DNA from: Taxawa tesnikishii (nom. ined.)
Lineage: Eukaryota; Ascomycota; Dothideomycetes; Dothideales
Assembly (NCBI GenBank): GCA_030247885.1
Contig: JAPDRO010000008.1
Span: forward strand, 620,001-684,000
Direction: 5' to 3'
DNA length: 64,000 bases
The notes below the pieces were generated by a model. That model worked only from the letters and a program-made list of their open reading frames with translations. It was not told where the DNA came from and made no database searches. A program made the position numbers and the translations under genes. Below, in pieces: positions 24,032 to 36,406 of this stretch; the first letter of the stretch is position 1, and each line of letters begins with the position of its first letter.

Positions 24032-25602
24032 ATGGCGATTGCGACGATGAACCACATCATCCCCAAGCTCCACCGGAGCAGCCAAAGCAAAGAAGAGAAG
24101 AGGAAGGAGAGCGCGGCGGCTGTTGCGCGGGAAGAGGAGAAGAGACATCTTGCAGAATGGGAGGCGGAGAAGGAGCCCCTCGAGTTTGACCAGATCACCC
24201 AGGACCCGAGTAATAAGCCCGTCGGACACAGCTCCAAGGTGTTGAGATGCCAGGACTTTGAGTTGGTCAAGACATTGGGCACTGGTACGTTCTCCATTAT
24301 AAAGTTGTGGTATCATGTGCTTGTGTTGGTTAGACAAGCAGGCCGTGCTGATGCTCGCTCACAGGCACATTCGCGCGTGTCTGGTTAGTTAAGCTAGCAA
24401 ATGCGAGACCGGAAGACGAGAACAAGGTTTTCGCGCTGAAGATACTACGGAAAGTGGACGGTAGGTGCCATCGTTCTCTCTGTGTGCGTACATCATTCTA
24501 CCGCATGCGCTGACCGAACGGGACCAAAGTGGTAAAACTAAAACAGGTCGAGCATGTGCGCAACGAGCGCAACGTTCTCGCAGCAGTGGCCGGCCACCCC
24601 TTCATCACCACCATGGTCGCCAGCTTCCAGGACCAGGACAGCCTGTACATGCTCGTAAGGCGCCCTGCAACCCCATACCGCCTGTAGTAACGGTAGCTGA
24701 CCTAGAGCTCGCCAACAGCTCGAATACTGTCCCGGCGGTGAGGTCTTCAGCTACCTCCGGCGTGCACGTCGCTTCAACGAGCAGACTGCGCAGTTCTACG
24801 CAGCGGAGATTGCGCTTATACTTGAGTTCCTGCATGACAGGGAGGGCGTCGCATACCGCGATTTGAAACCTGAGAATATTCTGATTGATGCGGAAGGTCA
24901 TTTGAAGCTGGTGGATTTTGGCTTTGCAAAGAAAGTCGGAAGCAGTGCGTATAAGTTCCAGCAGGTCTTGCGCCGGAATGGCTCTGATTGTCGCAGAGGA
25001 AACCTATACGCTGTGCGGCACGCCCGAATACCTGGCGCCAGAAGTCATCAAGAACACCGGTGAGATTGTGCGCGTCACCTAGCAATATGCGGTTTCCTGA
25101 TCTTTGGCTTTCTCCAGGGCACGGTTTAGCAGTCGACTGGTGGGCATTCGGAATCCTCATTTATGAGTTTCTGGTCGGTCAACCTCCGTTCTGGGACCAG
25201 AACCCCATGAAGATCTACGAGCAGTAAGTTGCATCCAATTACATTCGTACATACTCGAGCCCTCTTAACCCATTTCTTAGGATCGTTGAGGGTAGGATCC
25301 GCTACCCCTCAGCCATGTCCGCCGACGCGCGCGACATCATCTCCGGCCTTTGCACCGTGGAAGTCTCTAAACGTTTCGGCCACACCAAAGGTGGCGCATC
25401 ATCCGTCAAAGCGCACCCATGGTTCAGGGACATCAATTGGGACGCTTTGTACCATCGCCAGGTCCAAGGACCCATCATCCCGCATCTCAAAGGACCCGCC
25501 GACACCAGGAACTTTGATGAGTACGATCCGGAACCGGCGAACAGGGAGCCCTATACCAAGGAGATGCATGAGAAGTACGATTGGCATTTTAGAGATTTTT
25601 AG
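24032..25602 (+). CDS. cAMP-dependent protein kinase catalytic subunit
   Basis: AGC-family Ser/Thr kinase closest to PKA catalytic subunits (probably the second, PkaC2-type). Model: join(24032..24284, 24365..24460, 24530..24654, 24719..24944, 24997..25059, 25118..25223, 25281..25602), 396 aa, all phases consistent. A 75-residue Lys/Glu-rich N-terminus precedes the kinase domain: glycine loop LGTGTFARVW, catalytic Lys in FALKILRK, LEYCPGGE hinge, YRDLKPEN catalytic loop, VDFGFAKKV metal loop, activation segment TYTLCGTPEYLAPE, and DWWAFGILIYE. The protein ends in the PKA-type hydrophobic motif FRDF, with no further extension. It would be released from the regulatory subunit by cAMP; in fungi it controls growth, conidiation and nutrient sensing. 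A second start Met lies five codons in. Confidence 0.93.
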
Positions 25603-26172
25603 GTGATCAGTTGCGATTGTTCGAGAGAACTGTGGAGGGAGAATGTGGCCTTCGGGCTCCATGCGGCGCACGTCACTTCGCGTGATGCGATTCGGCGAGA
25701 GAGGCAAACGAGGAAGGTACGACAGCGGACGGGAAAGATACGAGACGTTTTTGGCCGCTTGTAGTCGGAGGGATTTCTTCTTCTTTGGGGACTGAGGCTT
25801 GCTGTTCTTTTCACTATTGGGTGGTTCGGGTTATGATACCTTTGGAGTTCTCTCGTCGACATTCGTGTGGCCGGATCATGGAAATATAATTGCACTCTTT
25901 GTTGATATGTTGACGTAGAATGCCAGACGGTCTTTCTCTGACTGCAATCGATTGTGACAGAATAATTCGAACTTTCAGTCCCGGGTCTCGAAGTGTGCCT
26001 TCGGTTCGACCGCGAAAACCAAGTCGTCACTCGAGAGGTCTCTCTCCAATTCCTCGCCCTTCAAACTCCTGCCCTGGGTATCATGCTTGAAATCGAATCC
26101 TGAGTGGAACTCGGCTCTGAGTAGACCGCGTCTATGGCCGTCGGTCGCGACTGCTTTGTTGCTGGAAGATGT
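25603..26172. other. Convergent intergenic region PKA / YAF9
   Basis: Tail-to-tail spacer; nothing recognised. Confidence 0.5.
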
Positions 26173-26933
26173 TCAGGCTAGAGCAGCCAATCTCCTCTGC
26201 CTCTCTTCTGCCTTCTTCCTCTCCTGCTCAATGCTGTTGTTCAACTCTCTCTGCGCGTTTGCCAGCATATCCAGCAGCTGCTTCTCTCGTTGCCTGTTCC
26301 AGTTGGGATTCTCGCTCGCTCTTTCTGGGAGATTCGCACTCGGTTCTCTGTCCCCCTCATACTCAATCTTCTCCTTCTCCCCCTTTCCACCCCTTCCCTT
26401 TCCTCTCCCCTTCCCACCGCTCTTCTTCCGCAAATGCTCAAACTGCTCCTCACTGGTCATCTTGGCGAAGAACTCCTGACTAGGTTCATTGAATTCGACA
26501 ATCTCCAGTGTCTCAGCCACGACCGAATTCGCTGCGCGCTGCGCCGCTTGTTCCGCTTCCGTGCCGTACGGTTCCAGTCTCAGGCGGTGGATCCGGTACT
26601 GCGCCTTCTCACCCGACGCAGAGTCGAAGTACAGTCGCAACTCGACTTCGAACTCGCCATATCCGGTTTCCTGGACCTGGAATGGCTCTTCTTCGATGGT
26701 CCGCGATGCGTTGGCGTAGGTGTGGTGGAGCTTGAACTGCACCTTCTTCAGCCAGCTGCTGACTTTGGGGCCGCCCTCGAGCCCTTTGACGTAGACGCGC
26801 CAGCCTTTTGTGTGTCCCTCCGGGATCGGGTCCGGGTGGTTTTGAGGCGTGAGGTTCCAGGCTTCGGAGCCGATGATGAAGGGACGTGATATCCGTGTGT
26901 TTTTACGCGTTTGCTGCTGGATGCGGCGGGCAT
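26173..26933 (-). CDS. YAF9: YEATS-domain protein Yaf9
   Basis: Histone acyl-lysine reader shared by the NuA4 acetyltransferase and SWR1 remodelling complexes. About 253 aa, intronless. The YEATS domain spans roughly residues 10-150: PFIIGSEAWNL, HTKGWRVYVKG, SWLKKVQFKLHHTY (the conserved F.LH..Y) and GYGEFEV. The C-terminus is a Lys/Gly-rich hinge (KKSGGKGRGKGRGGKG) followed by a coiled coil (LLDMLANAQRELN), as in Yaf9/GAS41. The ATG at 26933 gives MPAASSSKRVK. The frame then changes within the first 15 codons, at the T5 run 26900-26904 (A5 on the coding strand), explained by one missing base that gives KNTRISRPF. It is head-to-head with COQ11 across 367 bp. Confidence 0.92.
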
Positions 26934-27300
26934 GATGTTGTGATAATTGTTTGGGCAGACGGGCTCGGCGGTTTCAAGCTGTCCTCCTTCCGAAAGGATA
27001 CTCCCTGTCTGGATGTCGGTGATGAGGGCTGGGCTACGAGGGGTTGTTTGGTTGTGGAAGAGCGAGAGTGCGGTGACAGGAAGAGGAAGATAGATAGCTG
27101 TCGCACAGCGAGTCGGAACAATTCCTGGCCGCTTTGGAATGCAGTGGATCGTGGGGAAGATCGCCAAGACGCGCAAAGTTGCATGATATCATCCGATTCG
27201 CGTGAAGATCTCGGGGAGTTGAGGGTCGATGTTGCTCTCAGCAGCGAACACATGCTCTGCTCCTAATCACACGCACTTTCAAGACTCTGGTACGGGGACA
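26934..27300. promoter_or_regulatory. Short divergent promoter region YAF9 / COQ11
   Basis: Only 367 bp separate two start codons that face away from each other, so both promoters must lie here. Individual sites cannot be assigned. Confidence 0.4.
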
Positions 27301-28347
27301 ATGGCTGCTGCTATCAAGAAGAAGATTGTTGTCGCCGGCGGCAATGGCTTCCTGGGCAAGTACCAAGACACTCCAGACACAGCACAGCTGACAAGTGAAC
27401 AGGAAGCCGGATATGCAAGGCAGCAGTCGCCAGGGACTGGGACGTAACATCGATCAGGTACTGTGCTTCTCGCGCGAATATCCCTTTAGCGCCTTACTTA
27501 GATCATCTCCTACAGTCGCTCTGGTGAACCGAACTGGTCGTCAGTCACGTCCTCCTCGACTCCTCCACCGTGGTCCTCTTCCGTGCGCTGGCACAGCGCC
27601 AACGTCCTGCAGCCCTCGACCTACCGGGACGTTTTGTCAGGTGCGGATGCTGTCGTCCATACTATGGGCATTCTGCTGGAAGCAGACTACAAGGGTGTAC
27701 TCACCGGCAAGGAGCCTTTGATCAAGGGACTGCAGAAGGCATTCGCTTCTACCAAGAAAGGCACACAGAACCCGCTGGACCGCAAAGAGGGTGAAGATGT
27801 TGAACCATTAGAAGAAGGAGGACAGATCACGTACGAGGTTATGAACAGAGATTCCGGTCAGCACGACCCCATTACCGTACTGCACGCTCTACCGTGCAAG
27901 TAGACTGACTGCCCCGCCTCAGCCATTCTTCTCGCTAAGGAAAGTAATTCCGCCTCCGTTTCCAGCTTCGTCTACATATCCGCCGCGGGCGGCGCACCCG
28001 TTCTGCCTCAGCGCTACATCGCCACCAAGCGCGCCGCCGAGTCCACCATCATCAAAGAGTTTCCCGATATGCGCAGCGTCTTCCTCCGGCCTGGCTTCCT
28101 TTACGACTCGTCGAGATCGTTCACGGTTCCCATGGCTGGACTCACCTTCATGGGTGCCATGGCAAACTCTTTGTCGGGTGGTCGATTAACATCACTCATG
28201 GGTGCTGGCGGCGTGAAGCCGCTGCAGGCAGATTTGGTAGGAGAGGCTGTGGTAGAAGCCATAGCCGATGACAAAATGAGGGGTTTCGCTGAAGTGAGCG
28301 ACATTGAAGCGCTGGCGAGCAAGAGCTGGAGGAGAGGAATGTTGTAA
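27301..28347 (+). CDS. COQ11: Coq11-like NAD(P)-binding mitochondrial protein
   Basis: Atypical short-chain dehydrogenase/NDUFA9-like Rossmann protein related to yeast Ylr290c/Coq11, a component of the coenzyme Q synthesis complex. Model: join(27301..27355, 27403..27457, 27516..27856, 27923..28347), 291 aa. The N-terminal dinucleotide motif VVAGGNGFLGSRI is assembled across intron 1. Later come DAVVHTMG, SFVYISAAGG, the RYIATKRAAE active-site-like segment and RPGFLYD. Intron 1 begins with GCAAGT, not GT: a GC-AG intron with a near-perfect GC-donor consensus and a CTGAC branch site. The other donors are GTACTG and GTCAGC. No frame break. It runs convergently with DUR3. Confidence 0.88.
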
Positions 28348-28758
28348 ACAGCATGCGCCACTGTCTGTAAGTGTCTGATAGCGTTCCAGATGTACAAAAG
28401 TTGCGAAGTGGTGGCATTAACCCTATTCAACACCAAAGTAAGACACCAATAGCTAGAAATAATAGGACCTCAACTCTACATCTTATCACAATTCAATCCG
28501 TCGAGGAGCCGGATTGAACTCGCCACGCGATATGCGTAATGAGAATCCCAGATGCAACACTCTAGCACGAACGTTCTTGTATGCTCTCCCGCAACAACTG
28601 CGATTGTCAAGGACGTTCCGAGGTTGAGCAAATGCAAGAGAAGTCGTGCGTAATTCTGGGTTCATCTTCGGAGTGTCATTCTACACAGATACATGGTATG
28701 GGTAGAGCGATCCACCTTCCTGCATCGTAAGATACGTTTATATATCACAATCTCGTCA
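28348..28758. other. Convergent intergenic region COQ11 / DUR3
   Basis: About 0.4 kb, no gene seen; shared 3' region. Confidence 0.5.
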
Positions 28759-31154
28759 TCATACCGCACCAGACGTCCGGGCTGACCCTCTCTTCTTACT
28801 CATCCCAAGCAGCGCACCAAAGTCCGCTGCAAGACCCTTGGATACATCCCTCAACGCGCCCCTGCTCTCCACGACTGGATAAATGACACATATGCACATG
28901 CTGGTCCATACCCAGATGAACGAAACGACGACCCAGCCGGTAAAGAACGGCTTGTTGTAGACGTAACCTGTACCGAACAGTGTGAAGGGGACGAGGATGA
29001 CGGCGACGAGTACGAACACTGCGTTCGCGGTGACGGCCAGACGTTGCGCCTTCTTGACTTCGACTGGGTCCATGGGCTCGATCTGCTTTGACTCCAGGAA
29101 GTCGACAAGCTCGTTGCCGGTAGGGATGAAAGCTTCTGGTCGAGGAGCGGATGCAGGTTGACTGTGAGCACGTGCGCCAGCTTTCTCGCTGCCGTCGACG
29201 GCCGCTGCCTCAATCGCTGCGGCTTCGACTGGGGTCGACGCTTCCTTCGTGTCGGTCTTGTCGGGCGAGGTGGCACCGGATGGTGGCTCGTTGACAGCAA
29301 CGCCTTGGATTCTGTTGGATCGGTAGATGTGTCTGGGGTCCGTGGAGACGTGCTTCTTGGGAAACAATAAAGTCAGAAGAACCGCAAGGACAGCGCCACT
29401 GCCCCAGGATGTAATGTTACCGGCGACGGCGTTGGTCGTGTCTCCCGAGGTGGCCACGGTGATCTCGCCTGAACGTTTGAGCGTCACGACGAACCAGGCA
29501 ATGAGGCCGAAGCACAGCGAGATCCAGGGTGCGAAGACTGCTGCCACCGTTGACATGCGCTTCCACAAGAGGATGAGGCCGACGGGGATCGACGCTCCAC
29601 CCACCATGATGCCGAGAATAGTGAGAAGCCATGTGAGGTTCAAGCCTACAGCGTTGAGGATGCAGCAGAAGGCGGCGAGAACGGTAGCATAGATGACGAT
29701 ACCGTAATGACTGATCTGGACCAACTTGGCCGAGGATGATTCGGGACGGAAGTACGTCTTGTAGACATCGAAGGTCAGAAGCGAGCTGACCGCGATGAGC
29801 TCCGCCGAAGTGCTGCTGGTCACTGCCATGAATAGCAAGATGAGCATGAGCACAGCCCCACCTTTACCCGCGAGCGCGATGGCAGTGGCGGGAGAGGACA
29901 AACCGGCACCGTTCTGTTCTGCAGAGAGCGGGTTGGGGTAAGTCGGAAACTCAGGATTGCCGGTGAGGGCTGCACACCCTAGACCCATTGCGGTAGCAAA
30001 CCCGAAAGGGATGCCTGGTCCTTGTCAAAAACACGGTTGTATGGATGCAGAGGAAAGACGTGTCTAACTCACCATACCACGCGATGCCACCTAACATGTA
30101 AGCTTTGACGGATGTTTCTGGACGGGAGGCAATGGCGCGCTGCCAGTAGGCTTGATCAAGCCATACAGTGGAAAAGCCAGCCACGAGCAGGTCAATAGCA
30201 AAGACCAAGCCATCGGGGCTACGGAAAGCCAGGTAGGAGCCGTTGGTGTTTCCTGCGATTGGCATCTTCTCCGATGCTTCCACTAGGAGATCGTAGAAGT
30301 CGGAAATGTTCCCGACCAGATCGCTTGTAGCGTACATGAGGAAACCAAAGACGAAGATCGCAACGAACAGGATGACTGTGTGGACGTAGTCTGCAATGAA
30401 CGTGCTGCGGAGTCCTCCAGCTATAACGTAGGCTGCGACCACGATCGGAATCAGGAAGCAAGCCGCGTAGACATTCATTCCGGAAACGGCTGCAACAACC
30501 TGAGATCCGCCCAGCACGAGGCAGGCGCCAACGAGCATGTTGGTTGCAAGGCCACAGAACAGATAGGTGATATGAGCAACCTTGCCGTGGCGGGCGAGCA
30601 CAATCTCCGGGAAAGTGTGCGCGCCCGGTGCATTGGCTTTGATCTTGATGGCTATGAGTGCAAACAGGAGGATCTGTAACGTTCCCATGGCGCCATACCA
30701 CACTAAAGGGGTCAACCATCGAGTCCATGCTGCAACAATCTTCCCTGATACCTACTAGGACCACAGACGCCGTAGCTGTAAGCAAAGGTTGAGCTCGTCA
30801 AGAGTGTAGCAGACCAGGTCCAGGAGGAGACGATACCGGAAGCAATCAAGCCAGGTTTGACAGAACGAGAGGCAGTGTTGAACTCTTCGGCTTGGTGTGT
30901 TGAGAATGTTGTCTGACGCGTTTAGTACGATATGCCCGTGGACGTTCACAGACACCCACATAACGGTTCTGCATCCATGTGATTGCGAGCATCATAAGGG
31001 CGAAGATGCCGCCGATACCAATGACAATGCCTAGAATACACCAAAATCGTTACTCCTAGAACCAAATATGTACTTCTAAGATAGTATCTTATCTGTTACT
31101 ACGTACCATAACCGGCTCCTGATGGCAAGACTTGAATACCGTCCCCGCAGGCAT
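28759..31154 (-). CDS. DUR3: Urea permease (urea/polyamine:H+ symporter) Dur3
   Basis: Sodium:solute-symporter family urea transporter of the plasma membrane, usually under nitrogen control. Model: complement(join(28759..30014, 30073..30702, 30756..30912, 30960..31030, 31107..31154)), about 720 aa, the family length. Landmarks are [38 protein letters not shown] (split here as [13 protein letters not shown] and LIASGIVS), the [12 protein letters not shown] block, [12 protein letters not shown] and about 14 hydrophobic helices. The cytosolic C-terminal loop is Ala/Glu-rich. Introns have GTACGT, GTGGGT, GTAGGT and GTGAGT donors. The start exon is the least certain part: ATG at 31154 reaches the family frame only if one base is missing from the C4 run 31143-31146. 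Confidence 0.9.
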
Positions 31155-32134
31155 GTCTCCCAAAACAACTTCGGATTCAACTGGTAAGAGATGTAGTTAC
31201 TGGACGATTCCGGATAGAAGAGACGACGTACGTTTCCGCAACGAGGGGGTACTGTGAATATACCAATCTCTGTCCATTGCAGATCACTGCCTATCTTATC
31301 CTGGCTGTACATTTCTAGGCAGGTCGAACATCGAGGTACTCGGATACAGAGATAGGCAAGTATCGAAACCTGGACGAGCTCTGATATGGTTGGCAGCATC
31401 ACCAACACCTTATCAGCAGCAACCTAGAAACTGCCCATCATCCTGATGGGAGCTGAGCAGCTGCTCTTCAGGTTCTCCAGCGGCTGGAAGAGGCGGCCCA
31501 TAGTCCCAACGCGGCCTTGCCCGCCAATTGTAAGGAGACTTGCGTGTGCCGTTGAGATAAGGAACGATATCGAGCAACGAAGGCAAAAATGGGGTTGCTC
31601 GGCTGTTTGCTTCGTCGGTTGGTTGGAAGCGTTACTTGCTTACGGGCTGTAATGTCCCGGATGATCAGAATGCATATGAGCCGCACGAGAAGTCCTTTCC
31701 CACTGAAATCCGGCAGTGTCTTGGTCGCGGTCACTTCGACTATGCTCGACTTGCTGCATCACGCAGCAATGGTAGGAATGGTCCACCGTACGCGGGCCGG
31801 GTGTGGAAAAGCCTGGACACATGCGGTGTGCAAATGCAACCGGTCGCCAAACCGTATCCGAATGCCCCGTGGCCGCCAGCAGCATGTCGATCTCCATGTA
31901 CACAGAGGGCCAAACTTGCAAGGCCTGAATGTGCAGCCTGGCTGCCGGCGCTGGTAATGTCGCCTTTGCATGAAGGAAACAAGACATCGGCAGCATCACG
32001 TACACTCGACGACAAAGGAAACATGAGATCTGTTTTCGAACCGACGTTGTATGTACGTACTCACTACCAAACTCAAGGGTATCCTAGATATCATAAACTC
32101 GTTGCACACCACCACCACCACCACCACCACATGC
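31155..32134. other. Intergenic: DUR3 5' / glycosyltransferase 3'
   Basis: About 1 kb with no gene recognised. It ends in a CAC trinucleotide tract (about 32106-32130) just beyond the stop of the glycosyltransferase. Confidence 0.5.
32106..32130. repeat. (CAC)n microsatellite
   Basis: Eight uninterrupted CAC units in non-coding sequence. Confidence 0.9.
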
Positions 32135-32522
32135 TCAGTCCTTCTGCATGCTCAACTCCATCGCCCGCTTCAGTTCCTCATCCTCCGCCTCCTGCTCATC
32201 CCGCCTGTCCGTACTCGCCTCCTCTTTCCCGACACTTCCATCGCCTCTTGCGGGGGCATCAGCGCCAGTATTCTGAGCCATCATCTTCCGTCTATGCTCT
32301 TCCTCGAGCAGACTCTGCTTCTTGACATACTCGAGCACGATGCGCTCTTCCATCCGTTGTTTCTCTTCATCATCCGCCGCTTGCTGGCTCTCCCGCATCG
32401 CCTTCCTGAACTCCTCGTCCTCGTCTCCATCATCTCGGCTGACTTCCCGTACGTGGGCCACGGCCTCTTTGTGGCCCTCCTGACCTTCACCCTCATGGTA
32501 ATCCAAGTGCTCGGAAGCGCGA

Positions 32523-32561
<39 letters not shown>

Positions 32562-35500
32562 GAATCATCCCACTCGCTGTCCGTGGTGTGCTCCTTCTTC
32601 TGTCCTTTCAGACTTTCCTTGAGCGCGCGTTGCAGTTCCTCATCATGCTCGTCCCCTTTATGTGCCGTGTGCTTTCTGGCTTCCGTCATGCTGGCCTCCA
32701 TTGCGCTCCTGATCGCCTCGCTCTCCTCGTCGCCCTCATCGTCGGGATGATAGTCTTGACCACGATCACCTGAAGGCTTGGCGCCGGTCAGCTCGGCAAC
32801 ACTGGCACGTATGGCGCGCTCGATCATCTCGTCTTCCTCCGGGTTCCCCTTGCTCGTCTGCGCAACACTGAGTCTGATCGCCTCCTCCAACTCTGCATGC
32901 TCTGCGGCCTCATTGCTGGGGAAGGTATGCGCATGCGCCAGCGTGCCTTGCTCCTGCTGTCCTGCAGGAAGCTCTGGCGCCTCGCCACGGACCGTATCAG
33001 CACCTGTACCAGCACCAGGTGTGTCCCACGAGTGCATGAACCCGCCCTCGCCTGTGCTATCACGTTTCGAGGCCTTCTCCGCCTTGCGACTCTCCTCCCA
33101 CAACTTCCGCTTGTTCCTTTGATCCTGCAACGCTTCCTGCAGGTGTTCGGCCGGTGTTTTCTTCTTCTTGAGATCCTTCTGCAGAGCCTTCCAATTACGG
33201 ACGATATCCGCGCGCTCCGCGGCCGACGCGAGATGCCACTCCTCATAGCCCTGCGCCGTACGGGCGGCGATGATGTAGTTAGCTACGGAGGAGCCGATTT
33301 GCGTCTGCAGCTCGCGGTAGATGCCTTTGGAGATATAGGCCGGGATGCCGAAGATGCCTGTTATGACGGAGAATCAGTCAGTCGAACCGCGGTCTCAGCG
33401 ATAAGAGAAAGGAAACGTACCAGCACCAGGCTTCAACGCCACGCCTCCGATCCCCTTTCCGAACCCCTTCAGAAACCCCGCGAACCCCTCCTTCCTCGCT
33501 CCAGCGACCGGCTGCGTCACGAGCCCGGTAATTCCATCGTAGAATCCGTACCCGAACTCCTTCGTTGCCGCCCTCACGCCGCTCTTGAAATCGGTCACGG
33601 GCTCCTTCTTGCGCACGGTCTCGTCCCCGTACAACCTCGGCGCGTTGTGAAACCCTTGTGCCAGACCTAACGTGAAATCCATCGGGCTCTTGAAGCCCGC
33701 GCCAACGATGCGGGACACGCCTTTGCCAGTGTGGAGTGCGGTGTCCAGATGTTGGGCGAAATCGGATGGGCCGGATGGGCTGCGTGGACGGCTGGACGGC
33801 GAGGCATCCCCTCTCTGCCGGCTGGTAGATCTGGAGCGGCACTGGGTCAACTGGTCGCGAAGCGCGAGGCCCATCGAGGACGTGCGTCTGCTGCGTGGGC
33901 TTGCGGCGCCGTCTGGTGACTTGGGTGCGTTGATCTTGGCGAGAGACTCGCCCAAGTTGAACTGGCTGGAAGCTGGACTGTGCGCCTCAGCAGCAGGGAG
34001 GTGACGGAATTGTTGGGTGATTGCGCATTCGCTTCCGTCGATGCAGGCGTGTCTTTGGGCGTTGCATCACCGCTTGGGACGTCTTCACGCTGCTCTTGCC
34101 GCTTCTTTGCTGTGTCTGGATGTATGCGCAATGCTCTCATGGCTTCGACGGGGAAGTCTGCGAAACCCATCATCATGCTCGTCGCGGTACCAACGATAGC
34201 GGTGGCACCGCCCGTGATGGGATCCCAAGGCCCGTCTTCAGTGTCGTACTCCCGCGGTCTGTACAGCTTTAGATCTTTGAAGTCCAGGAGGCCCTCGTTG
34301 CCTAAAGTGGTTGCAGCCAGGGCACTGAGTCGCACATCCGTCCGCTTCAATCGCCACACAGCAGCCCTTTGCGGAGCCAGGCTGCAGCGCAGGGTATCTG
34401 GTTCAAGGAACTGGTGAAAGTAAGCGGCACCAGCCTCGCTTCCTTTCTCTTGGCTGATCTTGTTCGAGAGCTCTTTCGCTCTGTCTAGAGAGGCCGGCTT
34501 GAGAGCCGTCAGAATAGACTCCGCAAGGCTGTCCGCGGTGAGGTTCTTGTACGGTATGGGCATTGGTCCAGCGCCCGCTTTTGCGACCATCGCCCCCAGA
34601 AGGGCTGGTCGCCGAAGAAGGGTACGATGACGGTTGGCTTGCCGCACGCGATTCCTGCAGCTGTCGTTCCTGCTCCGCCGTGATGGACCACGCATGAGAC
34701 GCGGTGGAAGAGCCAATCATGCGGGACGTTGCCTAGCATGAAGACGCCCTCGGGTATTCCGAGCTGGTCAGCACCGAGACCACCCCAGCCCTTGGAGACG
34801 AGGGCGCGCTGGCCGGTCTTCTTCACAGCGTCAAAGATCATCTTTGTCATGGCGTTGGGATCATCGACGACAATCGACCCAAATCCAATATACACGGGTG
34901 GCGGCCCAGCATCCAGAAAGGCCTTCAGTTCCGGATCTGGAGTGTAGTTGAACGCCAGAGAGAGGAAGTAGAACCCGGAGATGGTGATTTGGTTTCCCCA
35001 GTCCTTGGGCTTAGGGATCAGGGCCGGAGACCAGCAATAGGTATGGGGGACGCGCAGGCGTGCAAGCATTCCAGGCGCCCAAATCAGACTTATAGGTTCG
35101 AGCGCCAGGCTCTTCACACGGAATCGGTTGATGACGTCGCCGAGACCTTGCCAGGTCATCATGTCTACCACGCCATAAGACATAAAGTTGCTCAGATGGG
35201 GGTCAGCGTTCGATGACTGGATGTTGGCCAATGGATGTGGAAAGGCCTGGGTTGGCGAGTATGGCATCCTGTTTGAGTCAGCACCGATCGCCACAGACGG
35301 AACAGAGAGGAAGCCTACGTGAACATGATATGCAAAGGACAACCCAGCTTCTCCGCACAATGGACATGTGCAAAGCTAGGCGGGTTAGCGATGATTGCGT
35401 CGGCAATGAAGGGCTTGTCTTCTGGATTGATTCCAGCACCCATTTCGTCAGCATTGCGCATCCAGTCCTCCGCCACTCCACCACCCTCGTACCCATCCCC

Positions 35501-36406
35501 AGCGCTAGCCGGTGTGCCTGTCCCGTCACCCGCTTCGATACAACTCCTCCAACACCCCTTGACCATCTCCGCAATCTCCCTCCTCCTCTTTCCCACATCG
35601 CCGCTCCTCAGCGTATCGAACCCCGGCATGAGTCCGGGGTTCTTGACCATGAACGCCATTAGCTCGGCCGGATCTCCGCCGATGCTGAAGAATTCCAAAC
35701 CATTCTCCGACACGAACTGCTTGAAAACGGGATGCGTGGCTAGTCTGACACGGTGTCCATACCTCTCCTTCAGCACCTTTCCCAACGCAACGAATGGCTG
35801 CACATCACCTCTTGAGCCTACCACGTGGATGACTACATTGAGCGGTGGTGGGGGCAGCTGACCGGGTTCACCGCCCAGTGAGGCAGGGATATATGGTGCA
35901 GGAGCCGGAGGTCCTCGGTCTTGCTTCGAAACATCAAGCTGGCTTCTCAACGCCGGGACAAGGAGGTTGGACAGGCGTCTGGATTTCTGGTCGATTCGAA
36001 TGTTGACACGTCCATCGTCGGTGACGCTGGCCTGGGTGCCGAAACCAGAGTCTTCGCTTTCGATGTTTCCGTAATGGTCGCCGTAGGCGGGTGGGGGCAC
36101 GGATTGCTCGTCGTCGTCGTCGTGGTCTACGGTTACAGTGGGTGGGTTGCGGGGGTTGTTGCTGGCGTGGGCGCTACTGTTATGTACTCGTTAGCCGGAT
36201 CAAACAAGAGACGGTCATGAATGCAGAGTTGTGGTGCGAGCTAATGAGTGCTCCATGAGCAGTGGTCAGACATACCCGGAGGCCTGCTGGTTGTCTTCCG
36301 CCTCTCCAGCCACTGCTGCAGCAGCTTGTGACAACAGTTGCTGAGGTACATTGGGGGTATTGCCAGCGCCAGAGCTGCTAGGATCTCCTTGGGGAGCCAT
36401 TGTCAT
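32135..36406 (-). CDS. Sterol-glucosyltransferase-like enzyme with ubiquitin-interacting tail
   Basis: GT1/GT28-type UDP-sugar transferase related to sterol 3-beta-glucosyltransferases, but without the GRAM/PH modules of Atg26. Model: complement(join(32135..33357, 33421..35268, 35319..36176, 36276..36406)), about 1,353 aa. The acceptor domain begins at VVIHVVGSRGDVQPF. The donor domain has VYIGFGSI and the UDP-sugar signature HHGGAGTTAAGI (about residue 520), then PFFGDQPFWG. A long region with amphipathic stretches (GFYDGITGLVTQPVAG, GIFGIPAYISKGIY) follows. The last 300 residues are acidic and hold about six UIM-like helices (EEAIRLSVAQ, ELQRALKESL, EEFRKAMRES, EELKRAMELS) and a poly-Asp tract. 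Frame changes at the C5 run 34593-34597 and the G3 run 33997-33999 are each explained by one missing base. A second start ATG lies at 36400. Sterol as acceptor is inferred. Confidence 0.85.
32524..32560. repeat. Coding (GAC)n microsatellite
   Basis: GTC units on the plus strand, read as a run of Asp codons in the acidic tail of the glycosyltransferase; its length may vary between strains. Confidence 0.9.

Noticed and set aside
32051-32773. Plus-strand hydrophobic frame with poly-Val, opposite the glycosyltransferase tail
   Set aside because: Antisense reading of acidic, GAC-rich codons.
12659-36406. Secondary-metabolite or catabolic gene cluster (GH76, permease, glycosyltransferase)
   Set aside because: The enzymes are separated by housekeeping and signalling genes; there is no backbone synthase, cluster regulator or shared pathway.
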